Under the pieces are notes generated by a model, which worked only from the letters and a program-made list of their open reading frames with translations, was not told the origin of the DNA and ran no database searches. This document shows positions 54,939 through 63,863 of a stretch of 64,000 bases of DNA, in pieces (within the stretch, counting starts at the first letter, position 1; each line of letters begins with the position of its first letter). A program made the position numbers and the translations under genes. Origin of the DNA: Peribacillus asahii (GTDB taxonomy: Bacteria > Bacillota > Bacilli > Bacillales > DSM-1321); NCBI RefSeq assembly GCF_003570725.1, contig NZ_QWVS01000033.1, positions 20,174-84,173 of the forward strand, given 5' to 3'.

Positions 54939-54973
54939 AAAAGAAAAAGGGCCAAATTGGTCCTTTTTCTTTT
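54939..54973. terminator. bidirectional terminator between fabI and the ger operon
   Basis: 12-base arms AAAAGAAAAAGG/CCTTTTTCTTTT with an 11-base loop. Confidence 0.85.
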
Positions 54974-55011
54974 CGCTTATTTAACTAACACATCAATTAA
55001 AAGAGATTTTC

Positions 55012-56175
55012 TCATTGTCCGTCCCTAAATATTGGTGATAATTCCATTTTACCGGAGTTTTTCAATTGAACGTTTACAGAAAGTGATTTAATGGTATCTT
55101 CCTCTAAAGGAATAACTCCGTTTTTCTGCACCTTTTTCCATGTTTTATTGTCATCCCGATAAAGGGTTTCAGACAAATTAAAGATGTCAATCTTTTGTTT
55201 CCGTGTAAAATGATAGGTTCTATAGACTTCAGCACGGATTGCTTGGCCAATTTCTTTTTTCAATTTGTTTACTGTTTCTTGTTTTTTTATCATTTGAATA
55301 TTCGCGTTAAGTTTCAGTTTTATATCAAAGCGCACCTTTCCATCTTTATCTATTATAGGTTTGATTTTTACTTTTTTATCATAAATAAGAACCGAGATAT
55401 CAGCGTTCCTCCTCTTAGACAGGTATACACTATCACGAACAAATTCTTTATTAGTGAGTCTTGCTCCGTTCATAATCTCCTTAGATAAGATGCTTATTAA
55501 CTTATTATCTGAGATGATAGCAGCCTTTTCAATGAGCAGTTCCTTTTTTGGTCCATCTTGAGCGGTCCACCTTTTGGAAATTTGAAGAAACGGTAACTGC
55601 GCTTGATGAGGTGGTTCATCAAGAGCGATAATAAGCTCTCTTAAGTCGGTCGGCGGGATAAAGGAACTTTGATGATAATTGTCATGCGGGTCACTTAACT
55701 TAGAAAATGCGAGTGAAATATTTTCAATCGGACTGATTAACATAATATCCTTAATTGAATCCTTTGTTGCAAAGAAATACATTCGATATCGGGTTTCACG
55801 AAAACGATCGAGAAAATCGGCTATATGTTTGATCCCTCCTACCTTTATAGCCTCTTCAGAGAAAATAACAAAGGAAAGATGCCCCAAGTAAATTCGGCGA
55901 TCCGATGTGTGATATAAATTAAATATGGCTTCTTCAAATGTATTTCCCTCAGCTCTCCCAACATCTGCTTTACTCGTTGAACCGCCTGCACCACTTTCTG
56001 CTTTGGCAAGGCTGCCTAAATTGATGATTTGTATATAGACAACGATTTTTCCATCTTTATAATCTATGCCAATTCCATTGGCATAGACAAAACGTTCCGG
56101 TTCATTTGCATCCCAACAACCTGATAACAATAAACTACATACAATCACCAGCAAACATAGTTTCTTTTTTTTCAT
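55012..56175 (-). CDS. Ger(x)C family germination lipoprotein
   Basis: 387 residues. A lipobox LLLSGCW gives C20 as the lipidated residue, then the GerC N-domain (ANGIGIDYKDGKIVV) and a C-terminal domain rich in beta strands. It is the C subunit of a GerA-type nutrient receptor on the spore inner membrane. The ATG overlaps the A-subunit stop by one base. It is the last gene of the operon. Confidence 0.93.
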   Translation of the reverse strand: MKKKKLCLLVIVCSLLLSGCWDANEPERFVYANGIGIDYKDGKIVVYIQIINLGSLAKAESGAGGSTSKADVGRAEGNTFEEAIFNLYHTSDRRIYLGHLSFVIFSEEAIKVGGIKHIADFLDRFRETRYRMYFFATKDSIKDIMLISPIENISLAFSKLSDPHDNYHQSSFIPPTDLRELIIALDEPPHQAQLPFLQISKRWTAQDGPKKELLIEKAAIISDNKLISILSKEIMNGARLTNKEFVRDSVYLSKRRNADISVLIYDKKVKIKPIIDKDGKVRFDIKLKLNANIQMIKKQETVNKLKKEIGQAIRAEVYRTYHFTRKQKIDIFNLSETLYRDDNKTWKKVQKNGVIPLEEDTIKSLSVNVQLKNSGKMELSPIFRDGQ

Positions 56176-57725
56176 TATTGTCCATCATTCCTTTGTTTAG
56201 TTGAATCTTTTGAAAAAAAAGCTTGAGCTCTTGTTGTGTCGAGTTTACTAGGTAGTCGAAGCAGCCCTTTGAAAAGCGTTTTAATATTTAAATTTGCTGA
56301 CATTTCTAAAAATGGCGTTCCAAGAATACGGATATTGGCAATAAACGTGATGTAAAAATGGATCGCATAGAGAAATCCAAATAAACCGAAAAAAGATGAC
56401 AATAGAATACAGCCAATTCGGAAAAGGCTGATGACCCCAATTAATGATTGATTAACTAGTGTAAAGGTAGCAATGGAAGATCCGGCAACGACGACAAGCA
56501 TCGCCGGGCTTGTTAAACCTGAACGAATGGCCGCATCCCCGATAATGAGTCCTCCTAGAACACTTAGCGTTGTCCCAATCGCTGAAGGCATTCTCATCCC
56601 GGCTTCCTTAAACAGTTCAAAGAGCATAAGCATAATAATCGCTTCTAATGCGGTAGGCAGTGGGAGCCCGCGCCTTGCTTCAACGATTGTTGCTAGTAAA
56701 ATTAAAGGCATCTGGTCTTGATGAAACGTTGAAAGGGCAACCCAAAAACCTGGTAATAAAGTAGCCATTACAATACCTGTTAGACGAATTAATCTTTCAA
56801 AAGAAGTAAATGCAGTTGCATATTCTACATCTTCACTCGTTTTAAAGAGAAATAAGATATTGATTGGTGTAATATTCGCATAAGCGACTCCATCGATAAT
56901 GATAACGATTCGACCTTTTAGTAAACATTGAACAGCGAAGTCAGGTCTCCCTGTATAATGATGACGCGGTATGAACGGAGAGGTTTTCTCAATCAACTCC
57001 ATTAATTGATTACCAGAATAAATTCCATCTACATCGATTGCCTCAATTTCTTTTATAAGAGAAGCTACCATATCCATATTTGCAATCTCATTCATATAGA
57101 GAACGGAGACTCTTGTTAATGTCCGCCTCCCTACTTCAAAATTTTTGATATGTAACGAATTGGTGCGCAATCTTTTTCGAATTAACGCAATATTAACTGA
57201 TGCATCTTCAATAAAATTATCTCTAGGACCTTTAACGGTTACCTCTGTAGCCGTTTCTTCTGGGTTTCGTTGTGGACGCTTGGCGATATTTATGGAGTAC
57301 AAAAACTGATACTCGTGAAAGAAAAGTAGTACTCGGCCAGAATAAATATCAGCAAACATCGTTTCTTTATCTTTAATTTCGGTTAGCTGTGGCAAGTAAA
57401 GAGATTTAGAAATCATGTCTTTTGTTAAATTCTCGGTTGGATGTTTATCGAAAAATAAGTTTAAGCGTTCAAATACTAAAGAATTCAATAATTCACTATC
57501 CACCATTCCCTCACAGCCAACTAAAGTGATTGTAACCGGTGCTGTAGGACGATAGGTGTTAGGGTTTAAAAACACATCTTCTGTCGGTTTAAAGATTTTT
57601 CGCAACTCTTCTTCTGTGATTGAAAAGTTGGATGAATTTGTTTTCTTTTTCTCTTTTGTTTTCTCTGTTTCTTTTTTCTTTATTTCTTTCAGTTTAAGTG
57701 GTTGTTTTTTCTTGATCTTGTACAT
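56175..57725 (-). CDS. GerA family germination receptor A subunit
   Basis: 516 residues. A Lys/Glu-rich N-terminal tail (about residues 1-35) is followed by a large soluble domain (PVTITLVGCEGMVDSELLN) and about five membrane helices near the C-terminus (RGLPLPTALEAIIMLMLFEL, then PSAIGTTLSVLGGLIIGDAA). It is the A subunit of a nutrient receptor channel. The highly charged tail is common in the family. GGAGGATGAATT precedes the ATG. Confidence 0.95.
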   Translation of the reverse strand: MYKIKKKQPLKLKEIKKKETEKTKEKKKTNSSNFSITEEELRKIFKPTEDVFLNPNTYRPTAPVTITLVGCEGMVDSELLNSLVFERLNLFFDKHPTENLTKDMISKSLYLPQLTEIKDKETMFADIYSGRVLLFFHEYQFLYSINIAKRPQRNPEETATEVTVKGPRDNFIEDASVNIALIRKRLRTNSLHIKNFEVGRRTLTRVSVLYMNEIANMDMVASLIKEIEAIDVDGIYSGNQLMELIEKTSPFIPRHHYTGRPDFAVQCLLKGRIVIIIDGVAYANITPINILFLFKTSEDVEYATAFTSFERLIRLTGIVMATLLPGFWVALSTFHQDQMPLILLATIVEARRGLPLPTALEAIIMLMLFELFKEAGMRMPSAIGTTLSVLGGLIIGDAAIRSGLTSPAMLVVVAGSSIATFTLVNQSLIGVISLFRIGCILLSSFFGLFGFLYAIHFYITFIANIRILGTPFLEMSANLNIKTLFKGLLRLPSKLDTTRAQAFFSKDSTKQRNDGQ

Positions 57726-58815
57726 AATTCATCCTCCTTTTTTTTCGATTTTTCATGAAGACGAACAAACCAATGAGAATGGATAAAGCGAAAAGGAAAT
57801 AAAAGGTTACTGGCATAAAAACCCTCCCAATAAAATGACGAAGCACAATATCATTAGTTGGAATTAAATTAGCAGCGATCATAATCACTGAATAAATAAT
57901 CATGACCCATTTCCTTTTTCGCTTATCTTTTAATGCTAGAACTTCTATTGCAAGAAATAAAAAGAACGTAATTCGAATGAAGCCACCGGTAATCCATTGA
58001 TAGATAGATAAAAAGTCAACATGCTCAATAAATCTTCCAAGGGAGACAATTCCCCATTCCTCAAAAGCAGGATATTTTTGCCGTGCCGCTTCTAATGGAC
58101 CAAACTCAATAATTGCGCCCAGTAATGGACCAAGGGTTAACCAAGCAAGAATGAAAACATTAATCATAAACGTTTTATATGTTACTTTGCTATGGAGTTT
58201 ATGTTGAAGAAATAGGAATGCAATTAATTCAACAAGTCCAGATAACGGAAATATAATCCCTTTTATAACGGGTTCAAACCCATGTTCCAGAATAGGTTTT
58301 AAAAGGGTGAAATCTTTGTGTTGAAAGTTTGCAATGCCTACAAAGAAACCAAAGACGATGACACCCATAAGAACAAGCGTATTTACCATGACGATTGTTT
58401 GTAAACTCGTCAAAGCGAGAAATAAACATAGAACAGCGAGTGAAGTGACAAGAGCAAAACTAGGTGTAAAAGGGAGGTAGGTAACAGCTGTCCATGAAAC
58501 GAGTTCTTTCAAAGATACAGCAGCTAAGAAAATACAGAAAAGGCTAGTGAGCATAGATAGTACTCTGCCAACTTTTTTATTGATCTGTTCTCCAATCCAC
58601 TCAAAAATGTTCTGTGGTTCGGTTGCTTTATAAATATATCTGAGTAGAAAACCCCAAATCAGGATACATAGGGCAGCGAATACGACAGACATCCAAGCGT
58701 CTCTTTTACCTGCACTTACTAAATGGGGGATGACGGTCACATGATTTTTTAAGCCAATAGCGGTCATAAATAAAAAAGAAACTTGGAGAATTGAAATGGT
58801 ATCATATCTTTTCAT
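57694..58815 (-). CDS. GerB-type germination permease (APC family)
   Basis: 373 residues from ATG 58815, about ten hydrophobic segments of the spore germination permease family (TISILQVSFLFMTAIG at the start). It is thought to bind the germinant. The start at 58815 is preferred over the in-frame TTG at 58860, because AAGGGAG sits upstream of it. It overlaps the A gene by 32 bases, so the order is B-A-C, unlike the classic A-B-C. Confidence 0.9.
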   Translation of the reverse strand: MKRYDTISILQVSFLFMTAIGLKNHVTVIPHLVSAGKRDAWMSVVFAALCILIWGFLLRYIYKATEPQNIFEWIGEQINKKVGRVLSMLTSLFCIFLAAVSLKELVSWTAVTYLPFTPSFALVTSLAVLCLFLALTSLQTIVMVNTLVLMGVIVFGFFVGIANFQHKDFTLLKPILEHGFEPVIKGIIFPLSGLVELIAFLFLQHKLHSKVTYKTFMINVFILAWLTLGPLLGAIIEFGPLEAARQKYPAFEEWGIVSLGRFIEHVDFLSIYQWITGGFIRITFFLFLAIEVLALKDKRKRKWVMIIYSVIMIAANLIPTNDIVLRHFIGRVFMPVTFYFLFALSILIGLFVFMKNRKKRRMNYVQDQEKTTT

Positions 58816-58986
58816 TGCTAAAATACTCCCTTGTTCATCATTATTTTCTAGCCTATCCAAAGCGAGTATGATTATCCAATTTTGTCATTAAGGAAAGAAA
58901 TGGAGCATACATTTGATACATAGTAGAGAGAGATAAGAAATCTGTTTGCTTCTGACTTGATTTCACATCATCTGAGGAGGGACATC

Positions 58987-59265
58987 ATGGACGGTAATAA
59001 GGAAAGTTCTTCTGTTACCGATGGAGTGCAAACAGTGAATAGGAAACAGCAGCGCTTTAGTAATGAAGAGATGATTGAGTTGTTACTACGACTATCGAAA
59101 TATGCACGACAACCGGTATGTAAATTCACGATTGAAGGTCAAATACTCGTTGGCAGGCTTGTTCATAAACAGCAATCGACTCTCTTTATTAAACACCGTT
59201 TTGGGAAAAAGGCCATACCATATAAGATGGAGAAGCTGCAGGCAATTGATATTCTACATTTATAG
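58987..59265 (+). CDS. small CotO-like coat protein paralogue
   Basis: 92 residues. The last half (RQPVCKFTIEGQILVGRLVHKQ, then KKAIPYKMEKLQAIDIL) resembles the C-terminal domain of the following CotO-like protein (RPTCVAHLFGEEREFEVLG...) in layout: P-x-C, a glycine-rich strand and a basic strand ending near an I-x-I. GAGGAGGG precedes the ATG. It probably belongs to the spore coat; its role is inferred from neighbours. Confidence 0.55.
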   Translation: MDGNKESSSVTDGVQTVNRKQQRFSNEEMIELLLRLSKYARQPVCKFTIEGQILVGRLVHKQQSTLFIKHRFGKKAIPYKMEKLQAIDILHL

Positions 59266-59275
59266 GGGTGGTCAT

Positions 59276-59845
59276 ATGTTAAATAACGAGAAAGGTAATA
59301 ATCAAGCGAAGCCGCTTATTTATGATGTACGGCCAGAGAGTACAAAACAAGTATTTTCAAATCAAGAAAATCGTTTGCAGGAGCAAGAACAACGAGAAGA
59401 GAGTGAGCAAGAGCAGACGTTAAATAAAGAGGAAAAAATCGAAAAAATTAAACGTGAATTCGGTGTATATGAGGCGATGGCGGAAATAGAAAGAGAAATT
59501 CGTACTGCTTCACAATGGGTTGAACCTTATCGTGAACCAAAACAACCCGAGCCGCAGGTGATACAGGAAGAACAGCCTGTTGTAGAAGAAGTAGTAAGTA
59601 AAAAGAAGAAGAGAAGACCAAAACCAAAACCAAAACAAAAACAAGAATCGGTCGCTGAGACGATTACTCGACTGGCTCATTCAAGGGAAGAACCAAGACC
59701 GACGTGTGTGGCTCATTTATTCGGTGAAGAAAGAGAGTTTGAAGTATTAGGGATACGCGGAGAAATGGTCAAAATTAGAATCGGTCACCGCGTGCGCATT
59801 ATTAGGCTGTCGGATCTGAAATCAGTCAAAGTCATAAAGAGGTGA
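59276..59845 (+). CDS. cotO: CotO-like spore coat protein
   Basis: 189 residues. An N-terminal low-complexity Gln/Glu/Lys part is followed by a KKKKRRPKPKPK stretch, then a conserved C-terminal domain (CVAHLFGEEREFEVLGIRGE, then RIGHRVRIIRLSDLK). This fits CotO/YjbX, which helps assemble the outer coat. It follows the small paralogue by 10 bases and precedes yjcA by 4, as cotO and yjcA lie near each other in B. subtilis; cotVWXYZ are missing between them. Confidence 0.75.
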   Translation: MLNNEKGNNQAKPLIYDVRPESTKQVFSNQENRLQEQEQREESEQEQTLNKEEKIEKIKREFGVYEAMAEIEREIRTASQWVEPYREPKQPEPQVIQEEQPVVEEVVSKKKKRRPKPKPKQKQESVAETITRLAHSREEPRPTCVAHLFGEEREFEVLGIRGEMVKIRIGHRVRIIRLSDLKSVKVIKR

Positions 59846-59849
59846 ATGG

Positions 59850-60215
59850 ATGCTGTTGCATGAGATAGGGATTGCAGTTCTTCTTATATTAGGATTAGCA
59901 GCATTTCGATTAACACGATTAATTGTGTTTGACAAAATCACAGAGCCTATGCGGCGCCCCTTCTTTAATGAAGTGAAGGAAAAAGATGAAGAAGGGAACG
60001 TTGTCGTTTATTTAGTTCCTAAAGAGCGGGGAATTCGAGGTTGGATTGGTGAATTATTAGCTTGCTATTGGTGCACAGGTGTATGGATGAGCATATTGCT
60101 ATTTAGTCTGTATATGAGTAAGTGGCCGGCAGGGGAATTTATCATTTTAATTCTAGCCATAGCTGCCGTTGCTTCAATTCTCGAAGTTCTTGTTTCGAAA
60201 TGGCTAGGTGATTGA
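59850..60215 (+). CDS. yjcA: YjcA-like DUF1360 membrane protein
   Basis: 121 residues. Helix LLHEIGIAVLLILGLAAFRL, a loop with RGIRGWIGELLACYWCTGVW (the CxxC-like CYWCTG is the family mark), then helices to the end. DUF1360/YjcA is sporulation-specific. It starts 4 bases after cotO. Confidence 0.87.
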   Translation: MLLHEIGIAVLLILGLAAFRLTRLIVFDKITEPMRRPFFNEVKEKDEEGNVVVYLVPKERGIRGWIGELLACYWCTGVWMSILLFSLYMSKWPAGEFIILILAIAAVASILEVLVSKWLGD

Positions 60216-60279
60216 CGAGACCAACTTGTCTCCCTTTTCATAGTATGAGGGTATAGGTAAAGAAAAGGAGGCGTTTTTG

Positions 60280-60399
60280 TTGAACACGAATAGACCGGAA
60301 GTATGGACCTATGCAAAACCAATAAAAAAGGCAGAACCGACCAAAATCAAGAAGGATTGCGGATGTAATAAAAATAAAAACAAAAAACAAACGTACTAA
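60280..60399 (+). CDS. 39-residue Cys/Lys-rich small protein
   Basis: Starts with TTG after AAAAGGAGG and encodes MNTNRPEVWTYAKPIKKAEP, then TKIKKDCGCNKNKNKKQTY. The CGC-N-K tail resembles short spore-coat or spore-associated proteins. It is followed by a terminator. Not recognised in a named family. Confidence 0.6.
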   Translation: MNTNRPEVWTYAKPIKKAEPTKIKKDCGCNKNKNKKQTY

Positions 60400-60405
60400 A
60401 TAATA

Positions 60406-60445
60406 AAAGGTTGTTCCAACAATGAATTTTGGAGCAGCCTTTTTT
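60406..60445 (+). terminator. terminator after the 39-residue gene
   Basis: 13-base arms AAAGGTTGTTCCA/TGGAGCAGCCTTT with an 11-base loop and T run. Confidence 0.85.
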
Positions 60446-60581
60446 ATTTGTGTCTCAAAGCAGTTCTCTTCATTTGCTCCATGCTTTTGCTAACCTGTTC
60501 TAATTACCGAATCCTACCATTCATAAAATGCGTTATAAACAAGAAAATAATAGATAGAATGATGATTTAGGAAGTGACAGG

Positions 60582-61076
60582 ATGAAGAAGATAGTCATGG
60601 TTTGGATTGCTGTTTTATTAATGATAACGGGATGTGCCAATAAGGAGGGAGGAAAGAAGGACGAGTTAGTCTTAATAGAACGAACAAATCCAAAGCCGAT
60701 GGATGTTATTTATGGGATGGACAACGACGACTATGGGAAAGAAAATCCTAATGAAGGGCTAATTACCGATATTAAGAAAATCATAGCAAAGGATGAAGAA
60801 ATCTATGATGTAATTGTTGTGAAAAAGGACAAAGACGTTTTAGTAGCGTATAAAGTGAAGCATATGAAACGATTTCATATGAAAAAGATTGAAAAGAAAG
60901 TGAAAAAACAGTTAAACGATAAGTATCCAGATTTTCATTTTATTGTGTCTAGCGACTATAAAATCTTCTTAGAATTATATCGTTTAAATGAAATGTTGAA
61001 AGCAAAAGATGTTCCTGAGAAAAAAGCAAAGAAAAAATATGAGGAAATTGTTAAATTGCATGAGGAATTAACATAA
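60582..61076 (+). CDS. YhcN/YlaJ family sporulation lipoprotein
   Basis: 164 residues. The lipobox MITGCAN gives the lipidated Cys; the rest is Lys/Glu-rich, with VIVVKKDKDVLVAYKVKHMKRFHMKKIEKK typical of the YhcN/YlaJ group, found in spores and in spoVA2-type operons. It is the first gene of the operon before spoVAC (22 bases). Confidence 0.85.
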   Translation: MKKIVMVWIAVLLMITGCANKEGGKKDELVLIERTNPKPMDVIYGMDNDDYGKENPNEGLITDIKKIIAKDEEIYDVIVVKKDKDVLVAYKVKHMKRFHMKKIEKKVKKQLNDKYPDFHFIVSSDYKIFLELYRLNEMLKAKDVPEKKAKKKYEEIVKLHEELT

Positions 61077-61098
61077 GTGTCAGAAGGAAGGCGTTACT

Positions 61099-61566
61099 GT
61101 GTCAAAAGATCAAACAGCTAAACAGGAAACCTATCAAAAGTTGCAAAGCAAGCATGAGCTGAAGCGGCCTGTTTTTAAAAACTGTGTAAAGGCGTTCCTA
61201 GTAGGGGGAACGTTTTGTCTAATTGGACAAGCGATTACGTACTTCTACATTTATTATTTTGATTTCACTGAGCAGACAGCCGGAAATCCTACGGTTGCTA
61301 CGATGGTCTTTCTTTCTCTTTTATTAACAGGATTTGGTGTATATGACCATATCGGTCAATTTGCTGGTGCAGGCAGTGCTGTTCCTGTGACAGGGTTTGG
61401 AAATTCTGTTATATCAGCTGCAATTGAGCATCGTACCGAGGGCCTGGTATTAGGCGTCGGGGGGAATATATTTAAGTTAGCCGGCTCAGTTATTTTATTT
61501 GGGGTCTTTTCAGCCTTTGTCGTTGCGCTTATTAAAACGATTTATCTAAATATAGTTGGAGGGTAA
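61099..61566 (+). CDS. spoVAC: SpoVAC, DPA channel membrane protein
   Basis: 155 residues, GTG start with AGAAGGAAGG upstream. Four hydrophobic segments and KAFLVGGTFCLIGQAI and GFGNSVISAAIEH mark SpoVAC, a mechanosensitive-type channel for dipicolinic acid in forespore inner membrane. Confidence 0.95.
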   Translation: MSKDQTAKQETYQKLQSKHELKRPVFKNCVKAFLVGGTFCLIGQAITYFYIYYFDFTEQTAGNPTVATMVFLSLLLTGFGVYDHIGQFAGAGSAVPVTGFGNSVISAAIEHRTEGLVLGVGGNIFKLAGSVILFGVFSAFVVALIKTIYLNIVGG

Positions 61567-61569
61567 ACG

Positions 61570-62595
61570 ATGCTAATTGGAAAACAGTCATGGGTGTTTC
61601 AGAATAAACCCGTTATTCTTGAAACAGGCGTGACGGGAGGACCGTTTGAATCCAATGGTGCCCTTCCGGAAGATTTTGATCTTTTATATGATGACTTATG
61701 GATGGCGCAGGATTCTTATGAGAAGGCACATCGGCTCTTAATGGAAAAGGCAGTCGAGATTGTTCTGCAAAAAGGAAACATACAAAAAGAAGATATCCAA
61801 TTCTTTCTTGCGGGTGATTTAACGAATCAAATTACGCCGACAAGCTTTGCAGCAAGAACGAATGCGATTCCATATTTCGGATTATATGGAGCTTGTTCAA
61901 CGTCGATGGAAGGGCTGGCACTAGCATCATTTATCGTTAATTATAAAGGAGCCCATCAGGTATTAACAGGTGCATCCAGTCATAATGCAGCGGCTGAAAG
62001 GCAGTTTCGTTATCCGACTGAATATGGAGGGCAAAAGCCGCCGACCGCTCAATGGACGATTACAGGAGCGGGAGTTGCGCTTGTCGCTCGTTCAGAGGGG
62101 CTTACCGGTCAGTTTCCCTATGCGGTATCAGCGACGATTGGAAAAGTCATCGACATGGGGTTGAAGGACCCCTTTAATATGGGGGGAGCAATGGCTCCAG
62201 CTGCTGTGGATACGATTTTGGCTCATTTTGAGGATACAGGTCTAACACCGGATGATTACGATTTAATTGTAACAGGAGATTTAGGGGAAGTAGGAAGAGA
62301 AACAGCTTATGACTTATTGCAGCAACAAGGATGCTTGATGGATAAGGAAAAGTTTCAAGATTGCGGATTACTTATTTTTAAGCCTGATCAGCCTGTTCTA
62401 GCCGGTGGAAGCGGTGCTGGCTGCTCTGCCGTTGTTTTATATGGTCATCTTTTAAATGAGATGAAGAAAGGCAAGTATCAGAAAATATTAGTTGTTGCCA
62501 CGGGAGCGCTTTTATCACCGCTGTCCGTTCAGCAAAAAGATAGCATTCCATGCATTGCGCATGCAGTTGCTATTGAATATGGAACAGTTTGCTAA
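61570..62595 (+). CDS. spoVAD: SpoVAD, thiolase-fold DPA-binding protein
   Basis: 341 residues, thiolase-like fold (LYGACSTSMEGLALASFIV, GASSHNAAAERQFRYP, GAGVALVARSEG). SpoVAD binds dipicolinic acid. It starts three bases after the spoVAC stop and leads to spoVAE after 18 bases. Confidence 0.96.
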   Translation: MLIGKQSWVFQNKPVILETGVTGGPFESNGALPEDFDLLYDDLWMAQDSYEKAHRLLMEKAVEIVLQKGNIQKEDIQFFLAGDLTNQITPTSFAARTNAIPYFGLYGACSTSMEGLALASFIVNYKGAHQVLTGASSHNAAAERQFRYPTEYGGQKPPTAQWTITGAGVALVARSEGLTGQFPYAVSATIGKVIDMGLKDPFNMGGAMAPAAVDTILAHFEDTGLTPDDYDLIVTGDLGEVGRETAYDLLQQQGCLMDKEKFQDCGLLIFKPDQPVLAGGSGAGCSAVVLYGHLLNEMKKGKYQKILVVATGALLSPLSVQQKDSIPCIAHAVAIEYGTVC

Positions 62596-62613
62596 ATGAA
62601 AGGAGCTACATAA

Positions 62614-62970
62614 ATGCTAGCGATGTTTTTTTGGGCGTTTGTCGTTGGGGGACTTATTTGCGTTATTGGACAATTGCTTTTTGATGTAGCCAAGTTAACT
62701 CCTGCCCATACTTTAAGTTTGTTCGTTGTTATCGGGGCTATATTAGATGGAGTCGGTTTATATGAACCATTTATTGATTTTGCCGGAGCTGGTGCAACGA
62801 TTCCGATTACTTCATTCGGTAACTCCCTCGTACATGGAGCGCTGCAAGAGGCGGAGCAGCATGGGCTTATCGGCGTATTAACAGGTATGTTTGAAGTAAC
62901 AAGTTCAGGAATTTCAGCCGCCATTGTTTTTGGTTTTATTGGCGCATTACTGTTTAAACCAAAAGGTTAA
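62614..62970 (+). CDS. spoVAE: SpoVAE (AEb type) membrane protein
   Basis: 118 residues, three to four hydrophobic segments. The residues [14 protein letters not shown] and [18 protein letters not shown] parallel SpoVAC (GQAI, GFGNSVI), as the two are homologous. With YhcN-type lipoprotein, SpoVAC and SpoVAD it forms a spoVA2-like operon; no DUF1657 or DUF421 genes follow. Confidence 0.93.
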   Translation: MLAMFFWAFVVGGLICVIGQLLFDVAKLTPAHTLSLFVVIGAILDGVGLYEPFIDFAGAGATIPITSFGNSLVHGALQEAEQHGLIGVLTGMFEVTSSGISAAIVFGFIGALLFKPKG

Positions 62971-63005
62971 ATCGAAATAGGCCGGCCTCGTTAGTGACTA
63001 AGCCC

Positions 63006-63034
63006 ATACATATTCTTATTCTCCTCATATGTTA
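63006..63034 (+). promoter_or_regulatory. possible sigma-K promoter of yjcZ
   Basis: ATACA, 15 bases, then CATATGTTA, which fits the sigma-K -10 consensus CATA-N3-TA. Inferred from pattern. Confidence 0.45.
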
Positions 63035-63068
63035 TTGATAAGCTACGCGAGAAGCGAGGTGAATGAAT

Positions 63069-63212
63069 ATGTTCGGTTACGGTTGGGGTGGTGGCGCTGG
63101 ATATGGATGCCAAGGTTATGGATATGGCGGCGGATTCAGCGGAGGCTCTACATTTGTTTTAATTGTTGTGTTGTTTATCCTTTTAATCATTGTTGGTGCA
63201 TCATTTTGTTAA
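63069..63212 (+). CDS. yjcZ: YjcZ family small sporulation protein
   Basis: 47 residues: a Gly/Tyr-rich head ([20 protein letters not shown]) and a single C-terminal membrane helix ([19 protein letters not shown]). This is the YjcZ/YwsB tail-anchored family, made in the mother cell late in sporulation. GAGGTGAATGA precedes the ATG. It sits before spoVIF as in B. subtilis. Confidence 0.92.
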   Translation: MFGYGWGGGAGYGCQGYGYGGGFSGGSTFVLIVVLFILLIIVGASFC

Positions 63213-63217
63213 CACCT

Positions 63218-63249
63218 AAAGGAATAGGTAGATAGCCTATTCCTTTTTG
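63218..63249 (+). terminator. yjcZ terminator
   Basis: 11-base arms AAAGGAATAGG/CCTATTCCTTT with a 7-base loop, then TTG. Confidence 0.85.
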
Positions 63250-63270
63250 TGATTACATAAGAAGTTCAAG

Positions 63271-63298
63271 CACCTTTTTTTCTGGATATCATAGGATA
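63271..63298 (+). promoter_or_regulatory. possible sigma-K promoter of spoVIF
   Basis: CACC, 15 bases, then CATAGGATA (63290-63298), fitting CATA-N3-TA. spoVIF is sigma-K dependent in B. subtilis. Confidence 0.5.
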
Positions 63299-63323
63299 GG
63301 TACAGAAAAGGAGGTCTTAAAGA

Positions 63324-63578
63324 ATGGATCAAAATCTCTTTAAGAACATTGAAAGTAAAACAGGTGTGAACATGAAGGATATCTTTGAATTAGCTAGCTC
63401 TCTTCAAGGTGCAAATTTTAAGGATGAAGCAACGGTACGAAATGTCATTAAACGTGTTTCTCAAATAGCGAATAAACCGGTTAATCAAGAAATGGAAGAC
63501 AAAATTGTTCAATCTATTATCGCAGATGGAAAACAACTGGATTTCAGCACGATTTCGCAAATGATTAATAAAAAATAA
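63324..63578 (+). CDS. spoVIF: stage VI sporulation protein F
   Basis: 84 residues (MDQNLFKNIESKTGVNMKDI...). Helical, cytosolic, close to B. subtilis SpoVIF (YjcC) with SLQGANFKDEATVRNVIKRV and the DFSTISQMI end. SpoVIF acts in coat assembly through GerE. AAAGGAGG precedes the start. Its stop codon abuts repeat copy 2. Confidence 0.93.
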   Translation: MDQNLFKNIESKTGVNMKDIFELASSLQGANFKDEATVRNVIKRVSQIANKPVNQEMEDKIVQSIIADGKQLDFSTISQMINKK

Positions 63579-63720
63579 GAAAAGTGGAGGGTGCCCACTT
63601 ATCGGCGACAAGCATAAGGTGAGCGCTGACAGAAGGCGTTCTTTGCCTTCCGAAGCGATTAATTTATGACCTCGAGCCGATGGCGCCTGAAGCTAGACAA
63701 TAAGAAAAGCGGAAGGCGCC
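63579..63720 (+). repeat. interspersed repeat copy 2 plus a partial third copy
   Basis: From 63579 (GAAAAGTGGAGGGTGCC) to 63699 (GAAGCTAGACA) runs an element like that at 23135, with AGAAGGCGTTCTTTGCCTTC inside. A new start TAAGAAAAGCGGAAGGCGCC follows at 63701-63720, a truncated extra copy. Confidence 0.85.
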
Positions 63721-63757
63721 AAATATATCGCAAATTTTATAGTTCGTTCACAAAAAC

Positions 63758-63802
63758 GGGGCTATCCTAAAAGTCATGAAAAATGACTTTTAGGATAGCC
63801 CC
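63758..63802 (+). terminator. 20-bp perfect hairpin with GAAAA loop before the second 52-bp array
   Basis: Arms 63758-63777 and 63783-63802 match without error; inner part AAAAGTCAT and loop GAAAA equal those of the hairpin at 10959. It may end the spoVIF transcript. Confidence 0.85.
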
Positions 63803-63863
63803 TCTGTTTAGTTGAACAATCATTTTCGTTACATAATGCCTTTTTGGCGGTCTTTAAAGTGTG

